A DNA stretch of 15,613 nucleotides from UBA3775 sp964584255 (GTDB lineage: Bacteria; Bacillota; Clostridia; Lachnospirales; Lachnospiraceae). How positions within the stretch are numbered: the stretch's first letter is position 1; the number at the start of each line of letters is the position of its first letter. Below the pieces are notes generated by a model. It ran no database searches. It was not told the origin of the DNA and saw only the letters and a list, made by a program, of their open reading frames with translations. Location: the NCBI GenBank assembly GCA_964584255.1, contig CAZOZM010000026.1:1-15613 (forward strand), written 5' to 3'. This document shows, piece by piece, positions 6,409 through 14,662 of this stretch. Made by a program: the position numbers and the translations under genes.

Positions 6409-7532
6409 TATCTGCTTCTTCCTCCACGATTTTTTATTTGAACAATATCTTCAATAAGTCCGATGACAAGCAGTATCAGTCCTCCTGCCAGGAGACCCGA
6501 CACATGTGCCGCATTATCCGTTCCCTCTCCCCTGAATCCTGAAAGAAGTGCATATAATGCAAAGAATACTATTCTCGGAGCGCCTATCCGCTGTGCTTTT
6601 TCTTTGTTTTTTATCGTAAAAATCACAAGCGCACCTATCACAGCGAATACCGCGCCACTTGCTCCTATGCTCGATACGAACTCTCTCTGCATATAGTAAT
6701 AATATGCAGAACCGACTCCTGCCAATATTCCTCCGCCAAAATAAACCAGAATAAATCTTACTCTTCCGATTTCACGTTCGAGAAGTTCGCCTGCTGCATA
6801 CAGCACGACCATGTTCCCCAAAATATGGTCTATTCCGCCATGAAGAAACATACAGGTAATCAGCCGGTAGTATTCTCCGTCAAAAAACACTTTCATCCAG
6901 GAAATTTCTCCCCTGTCTGCCCAGTCTGCGGTTCCGAGGCGGCTTCCAAACAGATTTACAAGCAAAAATATCAGGATATTGATAAGTATTATCGCAATCG
7001 TTACAAACGGCAGTCTCTTAAAATTCTCCCGTCTTCTTCTTTTTTCACGCTCTGCCAGTGCGGCCTCATACTGTTCCCTCCGCATACGTTCTTCTGCCTG
7101 CCGCTTCTGATATTCTTCCTGCTCCTGTTTTTCACGGTTCAGAAAGCTCACCATTCCTTCCAGGCTTCTTCTCATACCGAGAAAATCTTCCGGCTGGTCA
7201 TCGTAAACAACGACTCTTCCGTATTTTTCGTCAACTATCCAAAAGGCGCTGCCCTGACCGATTTCCCTGCAGTATTGTATATCATCCGACAGAAAAAGCG
7301 TCAGTATGCTTATATATCGGAAACCTCTCGATTTATATGTTTCCCTGATTTTTTTATGGTATCGCTCAATAGCCTGTTTATTAACATTTCGTATCGTTGT
7401 TCCATCCACGACAAAAACCAGCCATGCACTTTCATTATCTGATTTGCAGAACAGATCCATGTCTCGCGTATTAAGACCTATGCCCGAAAAACCTCTCTCT
7501 GAACAATACGAAATAATCTTTTCCCTTACCAT
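6408..7532 (-). CDS. rhomboid family intramembrane serine protease with N-terminal cytosolic domain
   Basis: A 374-aa protein. Residues 1-130 form a soluble alpha/beta domain (WLVFVVDG, ISILTLFLSDD, AFWIVDEKYGRVVVYD); residues 132-170 are a very charged coiled-coil (KQEQEEYQKRQAEERMRREQ); residues 175-360 are the rhomboid core with about six to seven membrane segments. Catalytic serine is S292 in GASGA, the dyad histidine is H343 in AAHVSG, and FLHGGIDHILGNM (229-241) is the conserved TM2 motif with N240. It would cleave membrane proteins within the membrane. The layout recalls Bacillus YqgP/GluP, which also has an N-terminal soluble domain, but there is no C-terminal TPR here. The ATG follows AGG by about 9 nt; the gene starts 10 nt after cysE. 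Confidence 0.93.
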   Translation of the reverse strand: MVREKIISYCSERGFSGIGLNTRDMDLFCKSDNESAWLVFVVDGTTIRNVNKQAIERYHKKIRETYKSRGFRYISILTLFLSDDIQYCREIGQGSAFWIVDEKYGRVVVYDDQPEDFLGMRRSLEGMVSFLNREKQEQEEYQKRQAEERMRREQYEAALAEREKRRRRENFKRLPFVTIAIILINILIFLLVNLFGSRLGTADWADRGEISWMKVFFDGEYYRLITCMFLHGGIDHILGNMVVLYAAGELLEREIGRVRFILVYFGGGILAGVGSAYYYYMQREFVSSIGASGAVFAVIGALVIFTIKNKEKAQRIGAPRIVFFALYALLSGFRGEGTDNAAHVSGLLAGGLILLVIGLIEDIVQIKNRGGRSR

Positions 7533-7542
7533 TCGTTTCTGC

Positions 7543-8451
7543 CTACTTCTTCTCCGTAAACTGTAATTCCATGTCCTTTATTGTTACCCTGGTGTTCTCA
7601 GGCACGGAACATGTTATGAATACATTACCCCCTATGACGGAGTTCCTGCCGATTACCGTATCTCCTCCGAGGATTGATGCTCCTGAATAAATTGTAACAT
7701 TATCCTTTATTGTCGGATGTCTCTTCACACCCTTTAACTGCTGTCCTCCCGATGTGGAAATACCGCCAAGAGTAACGCCCTGATATATTTTTACATGTTC
7801 ACCGATAATCGTCGTCTCGCCGATTACAATTCCCGTTCCGTGGTCTATGCAAAAATGTTTTCCGATTTCCGCACCGGGATTTATGTCTATTCCCGTGAGA
7901 GAATGGGCATGTTCCGTCATTATTCTCGGAATCAGAGGCACCTCAAGAAGATAAAGTTCGTGGGCAATTCTGCTTACCATTATCGCATATATTCCCGGGT
8001 ACGAATAAATTATTTCGTCATACGAAAATGCTGCCGGGTCTCCGTCGAAAGTGGCAATAACATCCGTTTCAAGATACTCTCTTATCTTTACAATACTTTT
8101 AAGAAACTCCGCTGTTTTTTCTTTTGCCTTTCCTTCCATCAGTTTCTGGCATTTATCCGCCTTGCTTCCGGCAGAATAGGCAAACACCATCTGTTTCTCC
8201 AGATTGTACTTTATTTCTTCAATAAGTTCACCGACATAGTAAGTAATAAACTCACTTTTAAGTCTTTTCGACTCAAAGTATCCCGGAAAAATAATCTTTC
8301 TCAGGGTCTCAATTATTCCGACAATTACCGCCTTATCCGGCTGTCTTGCACTGTCTATTTTAGAAATATCGGGGCAACGTCCGTAGCTCTCAACTATGCT
8401 CTCAACAAGCCCTGAAATTCCTTCATTAATTCCGCTTTCCAAATTCGCCAT
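7543..8451 (-). CDS. cysE: serine O-acetyltransferase
   Basis: Transfers acetyl from acetyl-CoA to L-serine, giving O-acetylserine for cysteine synthesis. From the chosen start it is 302 aa: an N-terminal helical domain (1-170) and a C-terminal left-handed beta-helix of hexapeptide repeats. The active-site pair is D189 (GIDINPGAEIG) and H204 (IDHGTGIVIGET), with the same 15-residue spacing as in E. coli CysE. KGVKRHPTI (about 240-248) is also family-typical. The ATG at 8449-8451 is preferred because AGGAG lies 5 nt upstream and an extended -10 lies between it and an upstream in-frame GTG (8583) that has no ribosome binding site. No cysK is adjacent. It heads the cysE-rhomboid-88aa-dnaX run. 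The EpsC-like subfamily of Clostridia fits the length. Confidence 0.9.
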   Translation of the reverse strand: MANLESGINEGISGLVESIVESYGRCPDISKIDSARQPDKAVIVGIIETLRKIIFPGYFESKRLKSEFITYYVGELIEEIKYNLEKQMVFAYSAGSKADKCQKLMEGKAKEKTAEFLKSIVKIREYLETDVIATFDGDPAAFSYDEIIYSYPGIYAIMVSRIAHELYLLEVPLIPRIMTEHAHSLTGIDINPGAEIGKHFCIDHGTGIVIGETTIIGEHVKIYQGVTLGGISTSGGQQLKGVKRHPTIKDNVTIYSGASILGGDTVIGRNSVIGGNVFITCSVPENTRVTIKDMELQFTEKK

Positions 8452-8543
8452 AACCGCTCCTGTTTCATTATTTAAATAGAACCTTTTGTTCCGTTTTTCT
8501 GTCATCTGTTCATAATCCGGCTTCAAAATCGGATCATCTAAAC

Positions 8544-8549
8544 AGTATA
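8544..8549 (-). promoter_or_regulatory. extended -10 element upstream of cysE
   Basis: On the minus strand TATACT is preceded by TG one base upstream. The -35 region (TAGATA around 8567-8572) is poor, as is usual for extended -10 promoters. It sits in the 147-nt gap between helD and cysE, about 90 bp before the chosen cysE start. Nothing else clear was seen in the gap. Confidence 0.4.
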
Positions 8550-8598
8550 ACAGAATATTTAAACAATATCTACCGTTTATCACCCGGCTTCTGCTTTT

Positions 8599-10671
8599 TC
8601 AGCTTCTTCCCACTACATAAAGTTCGTGCAGCGCTCTTGTACAGGAAATGTAATATGCGCCTCTTTCTTCGTCTGTCAGTCTGTCGGGATTTGCTTCCGT
8701 AACGACTATTACCGCATCAAACTCCATTCCTTTCGCAAGGAATCTTGACATGACTGCAACTCCGCCTCTGTAACCGGCCTGGCCTTCTGCAAGAAATACT
8801 GCCTTTTTTCCGAGACGTCTGTAAAAATCATATGCCGTTCCCTCGTCATCACAAAGAACCGCTATCGAGTCATACGAACTTCCTTCCAGCGATGTAAGAA
8901 TTGCCTTCACCTGTTCTTCCTGCTCCGATTCACTTTCCGTTTTCCTTATTTCCGGTTCTTTGCCATGTCTCCGATACGGAACTGCCTCTCCTTCCTCCGA
9001 CAGTATGGTACTGCAGTATTGTGTTATCTCCGCAGTCGAACGGTATGTTGTATTCAGCACTTTTATGTTTCTGTCCGGCCAGATTCTTATTATTGCATCA
9101 AGTACATTTTCCTCTTCGTCAGGTAAAAGTACCTGGAACTGGTCTCCCAAAATTGTTTTATCACCGCCGATAATCATGTCCATTACCGCAAACTGAAATA
9201 CTGAATAATCCTGCATCTCATCAATTACGCAATGCTTCACGTCTTTATACGTTTTGCATCCGTAAAGTTTCATTTGGAGATAGAAAATCACCTGCATGTC
9301 TTCATAAGTAATTTTTCCATACTCATCCGTGTAACATTCCGCACCCGGAAAAGCCTCGGCAACCGTCGAAAGGAAATCCTTATATATGTCTATTATGTTC
9401 CGCTCTCCGAACCTGTTTATCAGTTCGTCCTGAATTCTTCTCTGAAGCTTTTCCTGCCTTACTTCCTTATAATCACGTTTATGCGTTTCCATATACTCAT
9501 CCATTATAAAGTATGCCATATTGTAAAAACGCTCATATACCGGAAGACTCGCAAAATTCCTGAAAAACAGTTTATCGAGCCACTCTGCCGTGAATGTCAT
9601 TTTTTCGTAATGGAAGTCCGTAAACTTTATATTTTTTACAAATATATCATCTATATAGGCCGTAAATGCATCAAAGAATGCTATTGATGTTTTAAGTTTT
9701 ATGTTCCTGATTCGTGTGTCCTCCGAACCGAGTGTCATAATTATGTTCGCCTGTTCCTGCTTGGTTTCATGCTCCATATCGGCAAAAACCAGTTCACTTA
9801 CGAAATCATCCCACTGCTTTTCCGGAACCGGATTTTCCATGAGCTCCGGCATTATGCCCGATACATAATCGGAAAATACCGTGTTCGGCGAAATAACCAG
9901 TATATTCCCCGTATTCAAAGTCTTTCTTTTATTATATAAAAGCCATGCAAGTCTGTGCATTGCAATAACAGTTTTTCCGCTGCCTGCCCTGCCATCAACA
10001 ACCAGAATATGACTTGAAGTGTCTCTTATTATATCATTCTGCTGTTTTTGTATTGTAGCAACAACCGGATGCATGTGTTCCGAAGCATTCAATGACAATT
10101 CTTTAAAAAGAAGCTCATCATTTATTCTTTGCGCCGTTTCTGCCATGTATTCAAGTTTACCGTCGGAGATTTTATACTGACATTTTTCAGTTATCCTGCC
10201 CCTGTAAGTCTCATAAACCGGTCTTGCTCCTTCCGAATCAAGTACCTTATAGGACGCCTCTCCCGGTTCGTAGTCGTAGTACATGGAGCTTACCGGTGCC
10301 CGCCAGTCGTAAATCAAAGGGCATCCGCTTTTTTCCGACCAAAAACCGCCTGTTCCTATGTAAATTTCATTTTCCTTTGTTTCTCCCTCCGGACAGAAAC
10401 TTATTTTTGCAAAATAAGGATTCTTTTCAAGAAATCGGAGATTACGGAGTTTTTTTCTGTCTGCATCCCATAAAACCGCCATGTTTTCCACATCCGTCAC
10501 GTTCCCGCGAAGTTCTTTAACGTCCATGGCTTCATAATTTTCATTTATGTATTCCTTTAACTTTTTTATTGCTGCATTTTCCTTATCGACATCCCTGTCA
10601 ACCGACTCCAGTGTTTCCTTTATTTCACCTGAAATCCGTTCAAAAAAATCCAATTCTTTTTCCTTATTCAA
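8599..10671 (-). CDS. helD: HelD-like UvrD/Rep superfamily 1 helicase
   Basis: A 690-aa protein of the HelD family, which in Bacillus binds RNA polymerase and releases it from stalled complexes. Residues 1-60 are a coiled-coil arm typical of HelD (KELDFFERISGEIKETL). Then IYDWRAP (about 120-126), a Q-motif-like QKQQNDII (208-215), Walker A GRAGSGKT (227-234), Walker B region CVIDEMQDYS (481-490), GDQFQ (509-513), TYRST (542-546), and a C-terminal motif VI-like ISCTRALHELYVVG. The start is TTG at 10669-10671: GGAGG lies exactly 7 nt upstream, and a promoter (10705-10733) lies inside the longer possible reading frame that would begin at 10788. The role in transcription recycling is inferred from the family. 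Confidence 0.92.
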   Translation of the reverse strand: MNKEKELDFFERISGEIKETLESVDRDVDKENAAIKKLKEYINENYEAMDVKELRGNVTDVENMAVLWDADRKKLRNLRFLEKNPYFAKISFCPEGETKENEIYIGTGGFWSEKSGCPLIYDWRAPVSSMYYDYEPGEASYKVLDSEGARPVYETYRGRITEKCQYKISDGKLEYMAETAQRINDELLFKELSLNASEHMHPVVATIQKQQNDIIRDTSSHILVVDGRAGSGKTVIAMHRLAWLLYNKRKTLNTGNILVISPNTVFSDYVSGIMPELMENPVPEKQWDDFVSELVFADMEHETKQEQANIIMTLGSEDTRIRNIKLKTSIAFFDAFTAYIDDIFVKNIKFTDFHYEKMTFTAEWLDKLFFRNFASLPVYERFYNMAYFIMDEYMETHKRDYKEVRQEKLQRRIQDELINRFGERNIIDIYKDFLSTVAEAFPGAECYTDEYGKITYEDMQVIFYLQMKLYGCKTYKDVKHCVIDEMQDYSVFQFAVMDMIIGGDKTILGDQFQVLLPDEEENVLDAIIRIWPDRNIKVLNTTYRSTAEITQYCSTILSEEGEAVPYRRHGKEPEIRKTESESEQEEQVKAILTSLEGSSYDSIAVLCDDEGTAYDFYRRLGKKAVFLAEGQAGYRGGVAVMSRFLAKGMEFDAVIVVTEANPDRLTDEERGAYYISCTRALHELYVVGRS

Positions 10672-10704
10672 GTCTGTTCCTCCGACATTCAAATAGTAAT
10701 TTCC

Positions 10705-10733
10705 ATTATATAACATCGGGCTCTTTGCCGCAA
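10705..10733 (-). promoter_or_regulatory. sigma-A promoter for helD
   Basis: On the minus strand the -10 is a perfect TATAAT (10705-10710), and TTGCGG (10728-10733) lies 17 bp upstream as a weak -35. It is about 34 bp ahead of the TTG start, leaving just enough leader for the GGAGG site, which supports the TTG rather than an upstream ATG. Confidence 0.55.
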
Positions 10734-10834
10734 CATCGCGTTTTTCCGCAAACATGTCTTTACGTCCCACATCCTGACAAATCTGCATTCCCTCGCATTT
10801 GCCCGCGGCATAAAGCCACCCGTTTTAATCCCAA

Positions 10835-10852
10835 TCCGACCATTCAGTCGGA
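10835..10852. other. hairpin after spoVAE
   Basis: TCCGAC and GTCGGA pair perfectly around a 6-nt loop, in the gap between the spoVAE stop and helD. On the minus strand only a mixed T/G/A tail follows, so at best it is a weak terminator for the spoVAD-spoVAE unit. Confidence 0.35.
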
Positions 10853-10880
10853 AAATCCTTTCACGCATTTACCGGTACAG

Positions 10881-11234
10881 TTACTTTAGCTTCGGTTCGG
10901 ACAGGAAACTGGCAAGATATCCGAATATCAATGCGGCTGAAAGTCCGACTGCACCCGCTTTAAATCCCCCTGTAAAAATTCCAAGGAACCCTTTTTCCTC
11001 AACCGCTTCCTTTACTCCTTGAAAAAGCACATTACCAAATCCGCAAAGCGGAACGTTTGCCCCCGCTCCGGCCCACTCTGAAAAAGGTTTATATATTCCC
11101 ACCGCGCTTAAAACACATCCGCTTACCACGACAATTACCATAATACGCCCCGGTTGAAGTTTTGTTTTATCCATCAGAATCTGAACCGCCGCACAAATAA
11201 GCCCTCCTATCAAAAAGGCACGAATAAATTCCAT
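10881..11234 (-). CDS. spoVAE: stage V sporulation protein AE
   Basis: A 117-aa very hydrophobic protein matching the SpoVAE (SpoVAEb) length and pattern: a first membrane segment FIRAFLIGGLICAAVQIL, the LQPGRIMV turn, VVSGCVLSAVG(IY)KPF, a glycine-rich GAGANVPLCGFGN loop (about 58-71), and a C-terminal GIFTGGFKAGAVGLSAALIFGYLASFL segment. It is part of the SpoVA membrane channel that moves dipicolinic acid with calcium into the forespore and out at germination. The ATG at 11232-11234 is chosen for the family N-terminus and the GAGGG just upstream; the frame is open 81 nt further upstream without support. It follows spoVAD by 87 nt. Confidence 0.92.
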   Translation of the reverse strand: MEFIRAFLIGGLICAAVQILMDKTKLQPGRIMVIVVVSGCVLSAVGIYKPFSEWAGAGANVPLCGFGNVLFQGVKEAVEEKGFLGIFTGGFKAGAVGLSAALIFGYLASFLSEPKLK

Positions 11235-11321
11235 AATTCCCTCTCTTTCCTGATGCAGGCTTAGGTTTTTCAAGTCATACAGGTATTCCTCTTCACACTT
11301 GCCGCCTGCAGACAACTGATA

Positions 11322-12371
11322 TTATCTGTTTTTTGCCTCGATAACTACCGCATGTGCAATTCCCGGCACTGATTTCCCTTCGTGAAAACTCACCGGACTT
11401 AACAACGCACCTGTCGGCATAAACAATATTTTATCATAAGTTCCTTTTTTTATTTCCCTGATAAGATAACTGCAAAGCATAACCGCACTACAGCCGCAAC
11501 CGGAACCGCCGGAATGTGTATCCTGTGCGTTCGCATCATAAATGCTTTCTCCACAATCCATATGTCTGTCTGAAATGTCGTACCCCTGTTCCCTCATAAA
11601 GTCTTTAAGCATTGCAGAGCCGGCATTTCCAAGGTCTCCGGTAACAATTAAATCATAGTAATCCGGCGTTCTGTTTAAATCCTTAAAATGGTTCACCAGC
11701 GTATCCATGGCCGCAGGCATCATCGCTGCTCCCATGTTCATTGAATCCATGATTCCGTAATCCACAATTTTTCCGATTGTAAACCCTTTTATACACACCG
11801 CGCGTTCCCGTTCCACCGCTCGCTGTTCATATGTTTCAGCTGAACAGAGAACAACCGCACCGCTGCCGGTTACCGTCCATGTAGCTGCTTTAGGTCTTTG
11901 TGCTCCATAACCGAGCGGAAACCTGAATTGCTTTTCAGCTCCTGCAAAATGGCTGCTTGTAACCGACATTGCCATATCGGCATAGCCGCCTTCTATGAGC
12001 ATTCCGGCCACGGCCAGCGATTCACCCATTGTCGAACATGCACCATATATACCCAGCAGAGGTATCTGCATTTTTGCCACGCCGAAGGTCGTTGCCATAA
12101 TCTGACCCAGTAAATCTCCTCCCACCAGTATTTTTATGTCATCTTTGCTTACCCCTGCATCATTTGCCGCATGTCCGCAGGCCTTCGCGATAAGATTGCT
12201 TTCACCCTCTTCCCATGTTTTTCCCCCAATCATCGGGTCGCAGCACACTTCGTCAAAAACATCTCCGAAAGGCCCCTCGCCTTCTTTTCTGCCCACCACG
12301 GAGCCGCTGCCGAGTACAAACACATCATTTTCAAAAACAAAACTCTGCTTTCCTTTTAATTTATAACTCAT
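11322..12371 (-). CDS. spoVAD: stage V sporulation protein AD
   Basis: SpoVAD is a thiolase-fold protein that binds dipicolinic acid at the forespore membrane as part of the SpoVA channel. This copy is 349 aa. Visible are GKQSFVFEN near the start, CCDPMIGGKTWEEGES (about 43-58), LLGIYGACSTMGES with C112 at the position of the thiolase cysteine, FRFPLGYGAQRP, and near the end DTHSGGSGCGCSAVML and LFMPTGALLSP. The start is the ATG at 12369-12371, which has GGAGG 5 nt upstream; an ATG seven codons earlier lacks a site. A sigma-G-like promoter precedes it. The usual spoVAC neighbour is absent; htpG lies upstream instead. Confidence 0.95.
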   Translation of the reverse strand: MSYKLKGKQSFVFENDVFVLGSGSVVGRKEGEGPFGDVFDEVCCDPMIGGKTWEEGESNLIAKACGHAANDAGVSKDDIKILVGGDLLGQIMATTFGVAKMQIPLLGIYGACSTMGESLAVAGMLIEGGYADMAMSVTSSHFAGAEKQFRFPLGYGAQRPKAATWTVTGSGAVVLCSAETYEQRAVERERAVCIKGFTIGKIVDYGIMDSMNMGAAMMPAAMDTLVNHFKDLNRTPDYYDLIVTGDLGNAGSAMLKDFMREQGYDISDRHMDCGESIYDANAQDTHSGGSGCGCSAVMLCSYLIREIKKGTYDKILFMPTGALLSPVSFHEGKSVPGIAHAVVIEAKNR

Positions 12372-12399
12372 ATTTTCCTCCGAGAGATTCATTATAAGT

Positions 12400-12429
12400 T
12401 ATTATTTCAGTGCTTCATTTTTTTATTCA
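12400..12429 (-). promoter_or_regulatory. sigma-G-like promoter for spoVAD-spoVAE
   Basis: On the minus strand TGAATA (12424-12429) matches the sigma-G -35. AATAATA (12400-12406), five of seven bases of CATACTA, follows after a 17-bp spacer. It lies just upstream of spoVAD. In Bacillus the spoVA operon is forespore-specific and sigma-G dependent, which fits. The evidence is pattern only. Confidence 0.5.
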
Positions 12430-12475
12430 ATCACATCGAAAACATTTCCGGGTATTACGGCAATGGAAGACCGGA

Positions 12476-12518
12476 GAAAACAAAATGGATGCTTCCCATA
12501 AAATACAGGGAAGCACCC
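12476..12518 (-). terminator. rho-independent terminator of htpG
   Basis: About 20 nt after the htpG stop, 12508-12518 pairs with 12487-12497 to form an 11-bp stem (one G-U pair) around a 10-nt AT-rich loop. On the minus strand it is followed by a T-rich tail (ATTTTGTTTTC, 12476-12486). It separates the heat-shock gene from the sporulation operon. Confidence 0.85.
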
Positions 12519-12537
12519 ACTCTGAACAGACAGCATT

Positions 12538-14553
12538 TTATTTTGATGCAAGAAGCATTAATATTTTGTTCGATCTTTCAACAAACTTTGACATTGCATC
12601 CGGTGAAAGCGGTCCATGTGCCAGCTTTGCAAGATCATAAACCTGCTCGCAGTACATGGATGTGTTCTTTGCCTTCGGATGGGCGATTATCTGCTTAACC
12701 AATTCATTCTCGGCATTAAGTATAAGTGTTTCAGGTGCGTTATACATGTCAAGCTCCGATCCGCTCATGCCGTACATCTTCATCATATCCTGCATTCTAC
12801 GGCCTTCTTCCGAAAGAGTTATAATTCCCGAAAGTGCCTCATTCTTGAGTTTTTCCACCTTTATCTCAAGTTTGTCATTACTGATGGACTTTTTAAAGAT
12901 ATCAGTTATGGAATTAATTTCTTCTTCCGTAAGTTCCGCATCAGACTTGAACTCATCGGAAAGCTCCGCATCTATTCGCTGAAAACGTACTTCTTTATTG
13001 TCATCTTCAACCAAATTAATAAACGGAGTATCTATATTGTGATCAAGTATTACAGCCTGAAGACCTGCCTCCTTAAACATAGACACGTACTGACTCTGCT
13101 GTTTAACATCATTTACATAGTATACCGTTTTCTTTTCTGCATCCGTCTCAGATGTTGCAGTTTCAGAAGAATCCGACTCACCCGCGTCGTTTATCTTTTC
13201 AGCCGCATTTTCTTCCACCTTCTCATCTTCGTTCTTTCCGACATTGAAATATTCCTCAAGTGTCACATATTTGTTGTCAAGATTCTTGTAAAGGATGGAA
13301 TTCTTCATCTTATCCTTAAACTTGACATCTTTTATACATCCAAACTTTATGAATGGAGCAATATCATCCCAATACTTCTCGTAACTCTCTCTCTCAACTT
13401 TGAACATTCCTGTAAGTTTGTCTGCCACTTTCTTTGTGATGTAATCTGATATTTTCTTTACAAATCCATCATTCTGCAGTGCAGATCTTGATACGTTAAG
13501 CGGAAGATCAGGGCAGTCAATTACACCCTTTAAGAGCATAAGGAATTCAGGAATAACTTCCTTTATATTGTCTGCTATAAACACCTGATTGTTGTAAAGT
13601 TTAATTGTTCCCTCAATTGAATCATACTCTGAATTAATTTTAGGGAAATACAGAATTCCTTTAAGATTAAACGGATAATCCATATTAAGGTGTATCCAGA
13701 AAAGAGGCTCTTTGTAATCACGGAATACCTTTCGATAAAACTCTTTGTACTGCTCCTCAGTACATTCATTAGGATGCTTGTTCCAAAGCGGATCCGTATC
13801 ATTTACCGGTGTTGAAACCGCCTTCTTTTCACGCTCCGGCTTTTCTTCTGAAGCCTTACCATTTTCATCAACCGAGACATCTACAACGTCATCATCCGAT
13901 TCAAAGTCAGAATCATCAAACTGAGGCTCCCCATAATAAATTTCCTCCGGCATAAATGAACAGTATTTCTCAATTACTTCTTTCACTCTGTATTCATTTG
14001 AGAATTCATAACTGTCTTCTGAAAGATACAGGGTAATTGTCGTTCCACGCTCAGCTTTAGTGCCTTCGCTCATTTCAAATTCTATACCTTCCTCAGATTC
14101 CCAGTGAACCGGTTTTGCGCCTTCTTTATAAGAAAGTGTGTCTATTGTCACCTTATCTGCTACCATAAACGCACTGTAAAATCCCAAACCAAAATGCCCG
14201 ATTATCTGATCGTTATTTGCTTTATCTTTATATTTTTCAAGAAATTCTGCTGCTCCTGAGAATGCAATCTGGTTAATATATGTATCAACTTCTTCTTCCG
14301 TCATACCGATTCCGTTATCAGTAAACGAAATTGTTTTTTCTTCAGCATCCGATTTAACAACGATTGAAAATCTGTTGTCTTCAGGAATTTCCGCCTCACC
14401 TATAAGAGCAAGCTTTTTTAATTTAGTAATGGCATCACATCCGTTTGATATAAGTTCACGAATAAAAATATCATGGTCAGAATAGAGCCATTTCTTAATT
14501 ATCGGAAAAATATTATCTGAGTTGATTGACAAACTTCCTTTTTTTGTACTCAT
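12538..14553 (-). CDS. htpG: molecular chaperone HtpG (Hsp90 family)
   Basis: ATP-dependent cytosolic chaperone, 671 aa. The N-terminal GHKL ATPase domain shows ELISNGCDA (E33 catalytic, N37 and D40 nucleotide contacts), DNGIGMT (79-85) and IGHFGLGFYSAFMVADKV (118-135). The middle domain has PLFWIHLNMDYPFNLKGILYFP (283-304) and CPDLPLNVSRSALQ (347-360). The C-terminal dimerisation domain follows. Two acidic, low-complexity insertions are unusual: about 212-253 between the N and middle domains, and about 439-474 in the later middle region; they account for the size above the usual ~625 aa of bacterial HtpG. The ATG at 14551-14553 has GGAGG 7 nt upstream. A promoter and a CIRCE operator lie upstream, so HrcA and heat control is expected. 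Confidence 0.98.
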   Translation of the reverse strand: MSTKKGSLSINSDNIFPIIKKWLYSDHDIFIRELISNGCDAITKLKKLALIGEAEIPEDNRFSIVVKSDAEEKTISFTDNGIGMTEEEVDTYINQIAFSGAAEFLEKYKDKANNDQIIGHFGLGFYSAFMVADKVTIDTLSYKEGAKPVHWESEEGIEFEMSEGTKAERGTTITLYLSEDSYEFSNEYRVKEVIEKYCSFMPEEIYYGEPQFDDSDFESDDDVVDVSVDENGKASEEKPEREKKAVSTPVNDTDPLWNKHPNECTEEQYKEFYRKVFRDYKEPLFWIHLNMDYPFNLKGILYFPKINSEYDSIEGTIKLYNNQVFIADNIKEVIPEFLMLLKGVIDCPDLPLNVSRSALQNDGFVKKISDYITKKVADKLTGMFKVERESYEKYWDDIAPFIKFGCIKDVKFKDKMKNSILYKNLDNKYVTLEEYFNVGKNEDEKVEENAAEKINDAGESDSSETATSETDAEKKTVYYVNDVKQQSQYVSMFKEAGLQAVILDHNIDTPFINLVEDDNKEVRFQRIDAELSDEFKSDAELTEEEINSITDIFKKSISNDKLEIKVEKLKNEALSGIITLSEEGRRMQDMMKMYGMSGSELDMYNAPETLILNAENELVKQIIAHPKAKNTSMYCEQVYDLAKLAHGPLSPDAMSKFVERSNKILMLLASK

Positions 14554-14599
14554 AATATAATTACCTCCAATATGGTTGTGTTCTTTTAAAGATAAGGCA

Positions 14600-14628
14600 A
14601 TGATAATACTGCAAATCGTAATTGTCAA
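14600..14628 (-). promoter_or_regulatory. htpG: sigma-A promoter of htpG
   Basis: On the minus strand a perfect -35 TTGACA (14623-14628) is followed after 17 bp by TATCAT (14600-14605). It is about 46 bp before the htpG start. The CIRCE operator begins 7 bp upstream of the -35. Confidence 0.8.
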
Positions 14629-14635
14629 GGGAATA

Positions 14636-14662
14636 TTAGCACTCATTTCGCTCGAGTGCTAA
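14636..14662. promoter_or_regulatory. CIRCE operator (HrcA binding site)
   Basis: The arms TTAGCACTC and GAGTGCTAA are separated by exactly 9 bp and match the CIRCE consensus at every position. The dyad extends to 13-bp perfect arms with the flanking AATA/TATT. CIRCE is bound by the HrcA repressor, which is inactivated on heat shock. It lies between divergent htpG and the cysteine-rich gene, upstream of the htpG -35. Confidence 0.97.

Noticed and set aside
6825..7442. Open frame on the plus strand opposite the rhomboid gene (205 codons)
   Set aside because: It is antisense to a well-supported protease, with no recognisable domain or start signal.
7795..8415. Open frame on the plus strand opposite cysE (206 codons)
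   Set aside because: It is antisense to a gene with intact catalytic residues and has no supporting signals.
8452..8583. 44-codon N-terminal extension of cysE from a GTG
   Set aside because: There is no ribosome binding site, an extended -10 lies within it, and the family N-terminus matches the downstream ATG with AGGAG.
11254..11310. 7-bp inverted repeat TGCAGGC/GCCTGCA between spoVAD and spoVAE
   Set aside because: The loop is over 40 nt and no T-run follows; a chance match or a weak mRNA structure is more likely than a regulator.
12616..13449. Long open frame on the plus strand opposite htpG (277 codons)
   Set aside because: It lies wholly antisense to a clear Hsp90 gene, has no ribosome binding site and encodes an unstructured mix rich in F, I, L, Y and R, typical of a shadow frame.
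14554..14646. 31-codon N-terminal extension of htpG
   Set aside because: It runs across the promoter and partly into the CIRCE operator; the ATG with GGAGG at 14553 is the clear start.
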